A stretch of 28,219 nt of DNA, from NCBI GenBank assembly GCA_910577935.1, contig CAJTOT010000024.1, positions 1 through 28,219 of the forward strand, given 5' to 3'. Each line of letters opens with the position of its first letter. The stretch's first letter is position 1. This document shows, in pieces, positions 9,079 through 18,418 of the stretch. The DNA comes from an uncultured Hungatella sp. (GTDB lineage Bacteria; Bacillota; Clostridia; Lachnospirales; Lachnospiraceae). Below the pieces are notes generated by a model. That model saw nothing but the letters and a program-made list of their open reading frames with translations, was not told the DNA's origin and made no database searches. Made by a program: the position numbers and the translations under genes.

Positions 9079-10515
9079 ATGGGTTTATGGCCTTTTGGAG
9101 GAAAGAAACCCCGGGGACCGGTTGTGATACCAGGCGGCGGGGCAGGAGCGCAGGGACAGGCCGGTGGACCGATGAGGATAAGCGGGGCATCCGGCACGAA
9201 GATCATCACATGTCCCTACTGTTTCAGCAGGTTCCCCCACGATGAGGTTCACTTCAAGGCTATGACCTTGAAGGAGGCGGACGGGTGGGAGAGCGCCCAC
9301 GACGATTTCGGCGTGGATGACGACGATTTCGATCCCTTCGGAGATGTGAATAAAGAGGACGAAAACGAGAATTCGGAGGACAAGTCCGTCGCCCGGCTGT
9401 TCGAGGAGAGAGAAGACCCTCTGTTTAAAAAATTCTGGGATCGCTATGCCAACGAGCTGGACTGGCAGTATGCCAACTACCCGGTGCTCACCAGAGACGA
9501 CCCCAGGATGCTGGGAGGGTCTTATAGGTGCGACGCCGACGGGATGGTGGATTCGGTGGTGGATTTTTACGGCATGGAGACCAAGGAGCGGATCTGTCCC
9601 CACTGCCATAATCCTCTTCCTCCCAACTACGGCAAATACAAGGTTCATTTCATCGCCACGGTAGGCATCACCTCCTCCGGAAAGACGGTGTATCTGTCCC
9701 AGCTGCTGAGGAGGATGGACGAGTACATGTCCAACGTGAACCTGGTTACTTTTGATATGACCCCTGCCAACGAGAGATTTCTGGAAGAACATCCGGTGGA
9801 GCTTGACATCCCCCTTCCCCAGGGTACTGCGCCGGGCGCCCTGAGCGCGCCGCTGTTCTATGTCATCCTGGACAAAAATGAGTACCACACACTGGTATTC
9901 TATGACGTGGCAGGCGAGAACTGCGTAATCGCGGATGAGATGAGCAAGTACGGGGCATTTATCAAAAACGCGGATGGCATCATCATGATACTGGACCCGG
10001 ATCAGTTCAGCATCGTCAACACCTCCAGGGACAAGGTGGTCAGTCCCAAGGCGGTGGTGGAGGCCATGTTCAACTCCTTCCTGGGAAGCCGCGGCAGCGG
10101 TCCCTCCGGCATCCCTCTGGCCCTGGCCCTGTCCAAGAGCGACAAGCTGGAAGGCCATGAACTGATCAGCCCCAGCTCCAACATTTTCAAGAATATCCAA
10201 TATGACGAGAGACGGCCGGGGTTCGACGTCCAGCAGTACAACAATCTCATGGGCGAGGTGCGCATGTTTTTAAAGGGGACGTCGGAGGGAAAGTCAACGA
10301 TGATCGCCATGAACCACTGTTTTTCCAACACGGGGCTGTTCGCCTTCAGCGCTCTCAACTGCGATGTGAAGGAGGACGAGAAGGACATTGACGGAGAGGT
10401 GAAAAAGGTTGCCGTGCCCACGGCCCATCCGTCCCCCCGGCGAATTGAGGAGCCCCTTCTGTGGCTGCTTTCCGAATTCGGAATCATACCGAAGCTGACA
10501 CAGACACGGCGCTGA
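9079..10515 (+). CDS. TRAFAC-type GTPase with zinc knuckle (double-GTPase 2 type)
   Basis: The 478-aa protein starts with a Gly/Pro-rich flexible stretch. A split zinc-binding site follows (CPYC at 45-48 and CPHC at 173-176), its halves separated by a strongly acidic insert (about 75-105). The GTPase core has a P-loop GITSSGKT at 196-203, a G3 motif DVAG at 276-279, a G4-like SKSD at 352-355 (in place of NKxD/TKxD) and an FSALN segment near 423-427 in the G5 position. The order of zinc knuckle then P-loop matches what I know as DO-GTPase2, a family found in bacterial conflict or signalling loci beside GAP1 proteins. The next gene is just such a partner. The GGGAGG ribosome-binding site supports the start. 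I expect a nucleotide-dependent switch; its target is unknown. Confidence 0.82.
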   Translation: MGLWPFGGKKPRGPVVIPGGGAGAQGQAGGPMRISGASGTKIITCPYCFSRFPHDEVHFKAMTLKEADGWESAHDDFGVDDDDFDPFGDVNKEDENENSEDKSVARLFEEREDPLFKKFWDRYANELDWQYANYPVLTRDDPRMLGGSYRCDADGMVDSVVDFYGMETKERICPHCHNPLPPNYGKYKVHFIATVGITSSGKTVYLSQLLRRMDEYMSNVNLVTFDMTPANERFLEEHPVELDIPLPQGTAPGALSAPLFYVILDKNEYHTLVFYDVAGENCVIADEMSKYGAFIKNADGIIMILDPDQFSIVNTSRDKVVSPKAVVEAMFNSFLGSRGSGPSGIPLALALSKSDKLEGHELISPSSNIFKNIQYDERRPGFDVQQYNNLMGEVRMFLKGTSEGKSTMIAMNHCFSNTGLFAFSALNCDVKEDEKDIDGEVKKVAVPTAHPSPRRIEEPLLWLLSEFGIIPKLTQTRR

Positions 10516-10542
10516 CGGATCATACATATCGGAGGAATAGAA

Positions 10543-12966
10543 ATGGCGAAGATATATCAGCTGTATTATACACGACTGGGAAAGCAGGGGAGCAATGCAG
10601 GCTGGCAGGTAGCGTCGGCCTCCGCGGGGGTTCCTCAGCTGGTGAAGAACACGTTTTATAAACTGGCGTCAAATCTTGTAACTATCGGCGCGAAGCCTCA
10701 TGTTCCGCCTATGGCATTTGACCTCCAGATCATGGAGAACTATGTGTTTTTGTCTCACATCAACTATAACAGCGTCAACCAGGGATCTGAGACAGATATC
10801 AGGGGAGTGTCCTTTATCCACGGCTTCGCGGTCCGGGTGGAGGAGTATCGGGAACTGGTCCGGGAGCCGGAGAAGTTTCTGGGAATCAGCGGCGACGCCG
10901 TCGTGCTGAACTACAACGGGCAGAAGGAACTGCCTCTTCTGGAGGCGTTTCCGTGCCGCTCCCTGTCCCGGAGGGAGATTCTGGCGAAGTACCATCTGGA
11001 CCAGGACAGGTTCTACGATCTGATGGACTGCGTCTACGCGGTGATGAACATGGTGGGAGGAAGCCTGGTGGTCAAGTGGAGCGAGTGCCACGGTGAAAAG
11101 CAGAGAATCCTTTTCCAGGAGATGCTCTGTGTGATCATGCAGAATCTGCCCTACATTCTCCGCATGAAGGTGAGCGCTTTTTCGGGAATCCGGCAGGGAG
11201 CCATGGTGTGCTTTTGCGATGAGCTGCCGGAGAGCGGCAACTGGTACGACCTGGATACGGGAGAGTTCCAGTGCCCGGAGCCTATCCAATATGATTTTAT
11301 CACTGACGCGGGAAATCTTGCTATTCCGGATGAGACAAAAAAGCAGTTTTACAGCCAGCTGGAAGAATTTATAGATGTCACCTACGGGGGAAAGTACGAT
11401 TCGGTCAGGCTGAACCACGTGGAGCTGGCATACAGGGGGATCTGGTTTCAGAATATGAAGCCGTCAGAAGAAGAGGTGGATGCCTACATCAAAGAGGCGG
11501 TTTCCCTGAAAGCCTACAAGTATGACAAGCTGGATCTGTATTATGCCAAGCTCATCGGCTACTACCTGGGGAGAAACAGGGAGTTTCCCTCCCCGGAAGT
11601 GCTCAAGAGGCTGCAACGCCGCTACATAGAGACCTCCTGCAGGGAGCTGAAGGAGGCGTTTGCCGGCTACTACACGGCCATGGTGTGCCATCCGGGAGCG
11701 GTGCCCGCCTATGAGATGCTCTACCGTCTGGAGTCCTTGAAGCCTGAGGATTACCGGGATCTGGTGGACAGGCTGCTGCAGATACGCCCCACGTTCCTGG
11801 ATGTCTATCACATCGATTATTATCTGGAGAAGAGAGTCACCGATTACGAATCCCTGGAGAGGACATGCAGGGAAGAGGAGAGGGCCCTGGAGGGTCCGGC
11901 AGGCGGAAAGCTGATGGAGATTATGACAAGAATCTTTCAGGAGGAGCTGGGGACGGCCCAGAACAACAGCCAGAGACACGAGATATGCAAAAGGTATACC
12001 TCACTCTGCCGCTCCTTTCCCCAATCCCGCCAGGGTGAGGCGGACGCTTGCATCCACATGTTCTGCGACGGTTACTGGAACAGCTTCAACGAGGAGGAGT
12101 TTTCTTACAAAAAGGAAGAGGAATACTGGGAGATGATCCCGGAAGAAGATGGAAGCATCACAGTGCCGGAGAATGTATGCGTGCTTCTGGACGCCAGGGC
12201 AAACTTTTTTAAAGGGCCGGACATAGAGGAATTTGAGAGAGTATTTTTGACAGACGAAGTGATTCCGGGCGAGGCAGAGAGAAAGAACCTGGTGAGAGAG
12301 CTGAGGGAGCAGGCGAGAAAGCAGAGGAACCTTCCCCTGGACGCGTTCCTCCTCCTGAATTACCGGGCGGGCAGCAGGTTTGACCTAAATCTTCTGGCCA
12401 GGGACATGGAGAACAGCCGTATGGCCCAGGCCGGGGGAGCAGGCCTTGATATAGCCCTGGAGAGAAGCAGGGTCCTGGTTCCGGGGAGCGAGGCGGAGGC
12501 GGTGTTTGTGGAGCAGCTGAAGACAGCGGTTAAGGACAAGAACTCCCACGCTCTCATAAAAGAATTCTACAAGTATTATTTCCCGCCGAAGGAGGCGGAT
12601 TCGTCTCTGGCTGACCTGGTGCAGAAGTGTCTGCTGTTTTTGGCCGTGGTTCTGACTTACGTGGTGATGGCAAAGTATCTCATGGGAGAGAACGCCGTGC
12701 TGGGGCTGGCGGCAGCAGGCATAGGAGGCGCGGCATCTGCGGCGGGCCTGGCGGTCAACTTAAAGCTGGGCAGAACCAATTGTTTTGAACTGATTGCCCG
12801 GAAGGACGCAGGGGCCATCCGGTGGCTGGCAGTCTTTGCCGTTGTGGCTGCGGCTGTTGTGGCCGCGGCCGTCCTGGTGTCTGAAATCTGGATGACTTAC
12901 ATCATGGGCGCCGCGGTGGCCGCTCTTCTTGCGGGCCGGATATTGATTATAGTGAAAATGTGCTGA
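10543..12966 (+). CDS. GTPase-associated protein 1 (GAP1)-like membrane protein
   Basis: The 807-aa protein begins with a region (about 1-150; MAKIYQLYYTRLG, then an FIHGFAV segment near 90-96) that I match from memory to the GAP1-N2 domain. The long middle part is mostly helical and should hold the GAP1-M region. The C-terminus has four membrane helices at about 694-714, 717-739, 759-781 and 784-804. It lies 27 bp after the DO-GTPase2 gene with a GGAGG site. The pairing of these two families is the main support for both calls. The likely role is to anchor or regulate the GTPase at the membrane. The four-helix tail could also give a membrane seat to the FtsK-like ATPase encoded downstream, which has no membrane helix of its own. 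The N-terminal family call rests on recall, not on a search. Confidence 0.72.
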   Translation: MAKIYQLYYTRLGKQGSNAGWQVASASAGVPQLVKNTFYKLASNLVTIGAKPHVPPMAFDLQIMENYVFLSHINYNSVNQGSETDIRGVSFIHGFAVRVEEYRELVREPEKFLGISGDAVVLNYNGQKELPLLEAFPCRSLSRREILAKYHLDQDRFYDLMDCVYAVMNMVGGSLVVKWSECHGEKQRILFQEMLCVIMQNLPYILRMKVSAFSGIRQGAMVCFCDELPESGNWYDLDTGEFQCPEPIQYDFITDAGNLAIPDETKKQFYSQLEEFIDVTYGGKYDSVRLNHVELAYRGIWFQNMKPSEEEVDAYIKEAVSLKAYKYDKLDLYYAKLIGYYLGRNREFPSPEVLKRLQRRYIETSCRELKEAFAGYYTAMVCHPGAVPAYEMLYRLESLKPEDYRDLVDRLLQIRPTFLDVYHIDYYLEKRVTDYESLERTCREEERALEGPAGGKLMEIMTRIFQEELGTAQNNSQRHEICKRYTSLCRSFPQSRQGEADACIHMFCDGYWNSFNEEEFSYKKEEEYWEMIPEEDGSITVPENVCVLLDARANFFKGPDIEEFERVFLTDEVIPGEAERKNLVRELREQARKQRNLPLDAFLLLNYRAGSRFDLNLLARDMENSRMAQAGGAGLDIALERSRVLVPGSEAEAVFVEQLKTAVKDKNSHALIKEFYKYYFPPKEADSSLADLVQKCLLFLAVVLTYVVMAKYLMGENAVLGLAAAGIGGAASAAGLAVNLKLGRTNCFELIARKDAGAIRWLAVFAVVAAAVVAAAVLVSEIWMTYIMGAAVAALLAGRILIIVKMC

Positions 12967-12980
12967 CAAGGGGAAAAGAT

Positions 12981-14150
12981 ATGGGTATATCAAAAAGAAT
13001 GCTGATCGGAACAGCGGTCACAGGCGCCCTGTATTTTGCAGCAGGGGAGATGCTTTACCGCTTTTTTCTGGGAAAAATCAACACGCCTGTGGTCATCGGA
13101 CTTTATTTTCTGGGCCTGATGATATTTGTCATCATCGGAATCAACATCATTGGTCTGACTATGAACCGGTCCGTCAAAGGCTACAGGGATATTGTCCTGC
13201 GGTGTATCTTGCTGTGTCTGGCCATCCTGGCGGCGGGAGCGCTGTTTGAGGTTGTCTACGAGGTCTGTTTCCGCCAGAGGCTTAATCAGCCCTCCTCCTA
13301 TGTTTTCGCCATGGACAGTTCTGGCTCCATGACGGAAAATGACCCGGACAACAAGCGATACGATGCCATCCAGGGGACCCTGGAAAATAAAGGCCCGGAT
13401 TTTTCCTTCGCGGTCTACACCTTCGCCAATTCCAGCAGTCTGCTGCGCCCCATGGGGCCTGTGTCTGAGGGGACGGAGTTTGCCATGGAGGAGCCAAACG
13501 GCGGCACGGGCATCAAGACGGTTCTTGAGGACATCTACGAGGATATCGAGGACGGCGGGCTGGAGCTGGGAAGAAACGGCAAGCTCCTGCTGTTTACAGA
13601 CGGCTTCGCCACGGACATGGCTCCTTTTACAGGCAAGGCGGAGCTGAACAAGGTTCTGGAAAAATACTCTCAGGCCGGCATTTCCATCAGCACCGTGGGC
13701 CTGGGGTATCCGGATGACGACCTGATGGATATGATCGCCAAGAAGACAGGGGGCGCATACGTGCGGGTGGACGAGGCGGATCTTCTGGAGGAGGCCATGG
13801 AGGAGGCCATAGAGTCCACAAGCGACAGGAACCTGCTGGATTACAGGAGCAAGGTGCAGTACGATTTTCTTTTTACACTTATCCGCTTTGCCGCGGTTCT
13901 GCTCCTGGGCCTGATCCTTGGATTGGCGAAGATGTTCATCTGCGAGCCCTTCCTGGACACCCGCCCTCTGTGGGTGACTTCCGTGGTCTGCAGCCTGGCG
14001 GCGGCGGCCTGTGTGGAGTTCGGGATGAACAAGCTGGGGCTTCCTCCTCTGGCCATGCGTTTTCTCATGTGCGTGCTGCTGGCGGAGGCAACTCTGAGAA
14101 CCAAGGATTTGTCAGCCGCCGATTACAGCGACAGATACAGACACTATTAG
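12981..14150 (+). CDS. Six-helix membrane protein with extracytoplasmic vWA domain
   Basis: The start is the ATG at 12981 behind an AAGGGGA site. The frame is open a little further upstream, but only into the end of the previous gene. The 389-aa product has three N-terminal membrane helices (about 8-28, 35-60, 71-93), a vWA domain (about 105-285) and three C-terminal helices (about 303-325, 335-350, 358-375). The MIDAS is present: DSSGS at 112-116, a TGIKT threonine and an FTDG aspartate. Positive residues at the N-terminus and in the loop after helix 2 (NRSVKGYR) predict a cytosolic N-terminus, which places the vWA domain outside the membrane. It could bind a cell-wall or protein ligand in a metal-dependent way as part of the same machine. 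It is not a BatA/BatB-type protein in layout. Confidence 0.85.
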   Translation: MGISKRMLIGTAVTGALYFAAGEMLYRFFLGKINTPVVIGLYFLGLMIFVIIGINIIGLTMNRSVKGYRDIVLRCILLCLAILAAGALFEVVYEVCFRQRLNQPSSYVFAMDSSGSMTENDPDNKRYDAIQGTLENKGPDFSFAVYTFANSSSLLRPMGPVSEGTEFAMEEPNGGTGIKTVLEDIYEDIEDGGLELGRNGKLLLFTDGFATDMAPFTGKAELNKVLEKYSQAGISISTVGLGYPDDDLMDMIAKKTGGAYVRVDEADLLEEAMEEAIESTSDRNLLDYRSKVQYDFLFTLIRFAAVLLLGLILGLAKMFICEPFLDTRPLWVTSVVCSLAAAACVEFGMNKLGLPPLAMRFLMCVLLAEATLRTKDLSAADYSDRYRHY

Positions 14151-14156
14151 GAGCGG

Positions 14157-14996
14157 ATGTCCAAGGCCCCGGCTTTGCCAAATCAGAAAAAATCGAGGAC
14201 GAAAAAAGCCAGGGTTGCCCCCGACGGCGAGGTGTATCTTGTCAAGGACGGACAGGGGGAGGGCCTGTGCGCGAAATTTTTAAATGACCCCACGGCCCAG
14301 AGAGAGGTGGAGGCAAGCCTGCAGGGCTCCGGTTTGGGAGCTCTCGCGGACACGCCTCTGGATATCGCCTTTTCCCGCGGAAAATTTGTGGGATACATCT
14401 ATCAGGATTTCGACGCCTGGAACCAGGCGCCGGAGGCGGGGGGAAACACCGGCTTGCCGGGGCTTTCCGGCCATGTCCAGAGCCAGGGGCATGGCGGAGG
14501 GGAGCCCGGCTATATGGGAGGAGGTTCCGGTTTCGTGGGTGGAAGCTCCGGTTACACCGGGGCAGGCGCCGGGGGACAGAGCGGGGGAGCGGACAATCCC
14601 CTGGTGAGATGGGGGATTCTGCTCCTTGGAGCCCTGGGGCTCGTCCTGCTGAACGTGAAGCTGTTTCACCGGGTATTCCTGAATTTTGTGGAGGGCATGT
14701 TTTCGCCGGAGGTGCTGGCAGGCTGCGAGGTGCTGGGGTTTTCCGGGATGACGGCGGCAGTCCTGGGGCTTGTGGCGGCGGGTCTTTTGTACAGGTACGT
14801 GTCCGGGGCGGACACGCCGGTGTTTCTGGCCGTGGAGCTTGGAAGCCTTCTCGGGGGAATTCTTCTCACCGATGTTCTTATCGTGGCTGTCATTCAGCTT
14901 GTCATGGGTGTGGTGAGTCTTCTGATAGCAGTCGTGCCGATCATCGTGGTTGTGGCGGTGCTCATAGCCCTGGTGAAAGGCATATTTAAAAGATGA
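14157..14996 (+). CDS. Membrane protein with kinase N-lobe-like (pseudokinase) domain
   Basis: The 279-aa protein starts seven bases after the previous stop, with AGGAG only three bases from the ATG. Residues 20-85 resemble the N-lobe of a protein kinase. DGEVYLV fits strands 1-2, the CAKF lysine (K40) sits where the VAIK lysine would be, and E50 sits where helix C would place its glutamate. PLDIAF...GKFVGYIY at 67-82 resembles the region before the hinge in bacterial kinases of conflict loci. There is no HRD or DFG motif and no C-lobe. Instead a Gly/Ser-rich linker (about 92-147) leads to about four membrane helices (150-170, 193-213, 222-245, 247-275). I call it a degenerate kinase-fold adaptor. 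EssB/YukC of type VII secretion also has a cytosolic pseudokinase-like domain before a membrane helix, so a functional parallel is possible but unproven. Confidence 0.65.
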   Translation: MSKAPALPNQKKSRTKKARVAPDGEVYLVKDGQGEGLCAKFLNDPTAQREVEASLQGSGLGALADTPLDIAFSRGKFVGYIYQDFDAWNQAPEAGGNTGLPGLSGHVQSQGHGGGEPGYMGGGSGFVGGSSGYTGAGAGGQSGGADNPLVRWGILLLGALGLVLLNVKLFHRVFLNFVEGMFSPEVLAGCEVLGFSGMTAAVLGLVAAGLLYRYVSGADTPVFLAVELGSLLGGILLTDVLIVAVIQLVMGVVSLLIAVVPIIVVVAVLIALVKGIFKR

Positions 14997-15016
14997 TGAG
15001 AGGGAGGGGGACTTCC

Positions 15017-18000
15017 ATGGATATATACCAGTGTTTTTCTGACAAGATCGACCACATAGAATCCCTGGTGAGCGCCTACGAGGAGGCGGGGAACAAAAAG
15101 GCGGCCCTGCTCCGGGACAGGAAGGATCTGGGGGATCTGAGGAAAAAGCTGGAAGACCAGTTTTCTAAAAAGTACGGAATTGTCAAGGCGACCTCCAACA
15201 AGGAGTATTCGGTCACGGAGCTGGCGCAGATCAGGGCGGAGCTTCTGGATACCAGCTTTGTGACGCTGGTAAAGCGATTTTTGGGAATCGGGAGAAAAAG
15301 CGACGAAATATATATTGAGCTGATGGTGAAGCTCAACAGCGTCATCCATTTTCTGGAACTGAGCGTGGAGGAGCAGGACAGGGCCATGGCCGTCCTGGAG
15401 GCCCAGCTGGCCAGAGAGGGGGAGTCCTACGAGGTCCCCTACAGGAACATGCAGTCCGTCTCAGGGGCTTTGGCCAGCTCCGACTGGGGGCGGTATGAGC
15501 AGCTGGATAAGGTGTCGGGAGATCTGTATCTGGGAGATATCGACACCTTCCTTGAGGTGCCTGTGAGATGGGCTTTTCCGGTTCTCGAAAAGCATCTGCC
15601 CAAAACCTTTGTGAAGACGGGCGCGGCCCAGGGCAGCATCCACACACCTTTTACATACTCCTTAAGGCTGCCGTTTCAGCTGATGTACGACTATGCAGAG
15701 TCCAGCTCGTTCCAGGCCGTTCAGTCAGTCCGCTCCCTGATCTACCAGATGATCCGCATGACGCCGGCACACTATCTGGAGTTCCATCTCTTCGACGCCA
15801 AGAGCACCGGAAGCCATTTCCGGGAGATGGCGGAGCTGCAGAAGGTCCGGGAGAGCGACCAGATCGACTTAAACCGAAAGGTGACAAAGGGAAATTACCG
15901 GTTCTCCACCATCTATACGGACAACAGGGCCGTGTCGGAGGGGCTTGACAAGCTGAGTCAGTTTATGGTCAGCGCTGCCGACGAGATGGGAACCTTCAAG
16001 AACCTGGACATGTACAATGAGAGCAACGGGAAGGATGGCGGCAAGGGGATTATCCCATATCAGATTGTCATCGTGGACAATTTTCCCACCGGGTTCGGCG
16101 AGGAGGATATCCTGAAGCTGGACCGGCTGATCACCAACGGCGGCGACAGGGGCGTGTTCGTGATTCTCATGAACAACCAGGACGAGTGGCAGGAGCTGAA
16201 CAAGAAAAATTCCCTCAGGGAGAATCAGACTGTCTACGACAAGCTCACCGAGAACGCGAAAAATACGCTGGGAATCCTGACCCTGGAAAAAGGGGCCGTG
16301 AAGGTGGACATAAACCATTATCAGGCCGCGTTCAGGCTCCAGCTCATGCCTGCGGAGAGAAACGAGTACATTCAGAGCGTCATCGCCGTCAAGAACAAAA
16401 CTATCGAGACTGACAACTATTTTCCCCATGTCATAGACACGGAGATGCTGTACGGCAAGATGGATTCCACCAGGGGCCTTCACATACCCTTTGCCATCGA
16501 CCGCCGGGGACAGATCATGGAGTACTGTCTGGGGGAGGCTATGAACGCCCACGGGCTGATCTGCGGAGGAACCGGTTCCGGAAAGAGTACCCTGCTCCAC
16601 ATGCTGGTCAGCTCCGTGGTTATGAACTATTCCCCGGGTGATGTGGAAATCTGGCTGACAGATTACAAAATCACGGAATTTTATTCCTATAAGAACAACA
16701 CGCCTCCCCATGTGCGTTTTGTGGGCCTGAGCAAGGCGTCGGACTTTTCATACGCGTTTATCGATAAGATCACGGCCGAGATGACCCGCCGCCAGGATGC
16801 CATCGCCGAGGCCAACATTCAGATTAAGCTGGCAGGAGAGAATACAGGCATTACCAACTTCGCGGATTACCGCGGGCGCTTCGGCGTTGAGTCCATGAGA
16901 AGGCTGCTGGTGATCATTGATGAGTTCCATGTGATGGCGCAGCACGCTCAGCTGGAGAGCGAGTACAAGGAGAAGCTGGAGAACCTTCTGGCTGAGGCGC
17001 GGGCCCTGGGGATCATTCTGCTGTTTTCGGACCAGGCCATCGTCGACGGCCTTCGGGGCTTGTCGGATAAGGGAAAGAAGCAGATCAAGGCAAGGCTGGC
17101 GCTGGCCAACTATGAGGACGAGCTCAAGGAGACCCTGGGCGAGACGGACCGTGACAAGATCAAGCCGTTCCTGAACATGAAGGTGGGAGATGTGGCCATG
17201 CAGACGGTTTCGGAGGAGCGCGACGAGGACGGAGCCCTGAAGGAGGTCACCAGCATTGTCCGGGGAAAAGCCATCTACATCGACAACGAATGGCGGTCAA
17301 AGGTCAGCAGGAAAGCGAGAGAGCTGTACGGCGCCCGGGACCATGAGCCTGAGAGCTTCGACGAGAGGGTGGTGAAGGCTGTGGACTGGAACGCGGTTCA
17401 GCGGTGGGAGGACGAGTATCTCCCGGAGCACAGGCACGGCGGCAAGGATCTGCAGATCTATCTTGGCTGCCCGGTAAATCTTGATTTCAGCCTGCATTTT
17501 TCCCTGCTTCAGAGAAAGGGCAACAATATTATGAGCATCGGGGGCTCCGAGGAGCAGCAGATGCAGATTCTCCAGGCGGTTGTGGGGAGTTTTGTCAGAC
17601 AGGAGGATTATCGGATCGTGGTGATGACAGACCCTTACGCCAGCCTTTACCGGGAATTCGCCGTAGAGATCCAGGAGATGGCCCGCGCCACGGCCAATAT
17701 GGAGCTGTATGAGGAGCTTCCGGATATCTGCTATCAGGTCAACGCTCTTCTGGGGACGGCGAACAACCGGGGCAACCAGACGAAGACCATGGTGATCTGG
17801 CTGGGGCTGGACGTGGTCGCCGACCTTCTGGCGGACGAGACAGACCGGAAGCCGGAAAAACTGGCCAGGCTTGCCGAGGGCAGCGAGGCCGGCGGGACCA
17901 GGGCAGCGGGCAAAAAGACAGAGGCGGAGAATAAGAAGGCGGATTATCAGAGGGAGCTGGAGAAAGGTTTTGAAGCGCTTTTCGCCAACTTTGGCATGGA

Positions 18001-18388
18001 GGCCCGGGCGGAGCTGCCGGAGGAGAGCCTGTACGGGGAAGATGAGGACTTAGATGACGACCCCTGCGCGGAGGAGCAGGAGAGGGGTGATGTCTTCTCT
18101 TTTGACGAGGAAAATCTGTACAATGCCTGTGATGACATCGAGAAGATTCTCCACATCGGGCCGACGCGGAACATCTACAATTTTGTGATCTATGACACAT
18201 CGGCTGCCCTGAAGGATTTCCGAGGCGCCAGGACTTCGGATTTCGGACACAAGATCGCCTTTGCCATGAGTGACAACGATGCCGGGGATTTCCTGGACAG
18301 GAGCAATCTGATCAGGACCCTTCCCACGACCATGGCGTATTACTATGACGGGCGGTCAGGGAAGAAATTTATACCGTATAAGCTTTGA
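15017..18388 (+). CDS. FtsK/SpoIIIE-type ATPase, EssC/EccC-like, without membrane helices
   Basis: I chose the ATG at 15017, which follows a GGGAGGGGG site; an in-frame ATG at 14993 overlaps the previous gene. The 1123-aa product begins with a helical or coiled-coil region (about 1-130). A degenerate ATPase domain follows with a Walker B-like VIVDNF strand (D354) but no P-loop. An intact FtsK domain has Walker A GGTGSGKS at 517-524 and Walker B VIIDE at 632-636. A third domain has the P-loop position changed to GGSEEQQ at 842-848. A very acidic stretch lies near 1010-1030. Three tandem ATPase domains followed by genes for WXG100-sized proteins is the hallmark of the EssC/EccC motor of type VII secretion. 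Unlike EssC it has no FHA domain and no membrane helices, so it must be tethered by a partner. DNA translocation is less likely because no gamma domain is visible. Confidence 0.85.
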   Translation: MDIYQCFSDKIDHIESLVSAYEEAGNKKAALLRDRKDLGDLRKKLEDQFSKKYGIVKATSNKEYSVTELAQIRAELLDTSFVTLVKRFLGIGRKSDEIYIELMVKLNSVIHFLELSVEEQDRAMAVLEAQLAREGESYEVPYRNMQSVSGALASSDWGRYEQLDKVSGDLYLGDIDTFLEVPVRWAFPVLEKHLPKTFVKTGAAQGSIHTPFTYSLRLPFQLMYDYAESSSFQAVQSVRSLIYQMIRMTPAHYLEFHLFDAKSTGSHFREMAELQKVRESDQIDLNRKVTKGNYRFSTIYTDNRAVSEGLDKLSQFMVSAADEMGTFKNLDMYNESNGKDGGKGIIPYQIVIVDNFPTGFGEEDILKLDRLITNGGDRGVFVILMNNQDEWQELNKKNSLRENQTVYDKLTENAKNTLGILTLEKGAVKVDINHYQAAFRLQLMPAERNEYIQSVIAVKNKTIETDNYFPHVIDTEMLYGKMDSTRGLHIPFAIDRRGQIMEYCLGEAMNAHGLICGGTGSGKSTLLHMLVSSVVMNYSPGDVEIWLTDYKITEFYSYKNNTPPHVRFVGLSKASDFSYAFIDKITAEMTRRQDAIAEANIQIKLAGENTGITNFADYRGRFGVESMRRLLVIIDEFHVMAQHAQLESEYKEKLENLLAEARALGIILLFSDQAIVDGLRGLSDKGKKQIKARLALANYEDELKETLGETDRDKIKPFLNMKVGDVAMQTVSEERDEDGALKEVTSIVRGKAIYIDNEWRSKVSRKARELYGARDHEPESFDERVVKAVDWNAVQRWEDEYLPEHRHGGKDLQIYLGCPVNLDFSLHFSLLQRKGNNIMSIGGSEEQQMQILQAVVGSFVRQEDYRIVVMTDPYASLYREFAVEIQEMARATANMELYEELPDICYQVNALLGTANNRGNQTKTMVIWLGLDVVADLLADETDRKPEKLARLAEGSEAGGTRAAGKKTEAENKKADYQRELEKGFEALFANFGMEARAELPEESLYGEDEDLDDDPCAEEQERGDVFSFDEENLYNACDDIEKILHIGPTRNIYNFVIYDTSAALKDFRGARTSDFGHKIAFAMSDNDAGDFLDRSNLIRTLPTTMAYYYDGRSGKKFIPYKL

Positions 18389-18418
18389 AAACTGTTACCG
18401 TTTGGAAAGGAGAGAGTC

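Noticed and set aside
8322..10200. Two minus-strand open frames opposite the 227-aa protein and the GTPase
   Set aside because: The plus-strand products have clear motifs and overlapping or closely spaced operon starts; the minus-strand frames have none.
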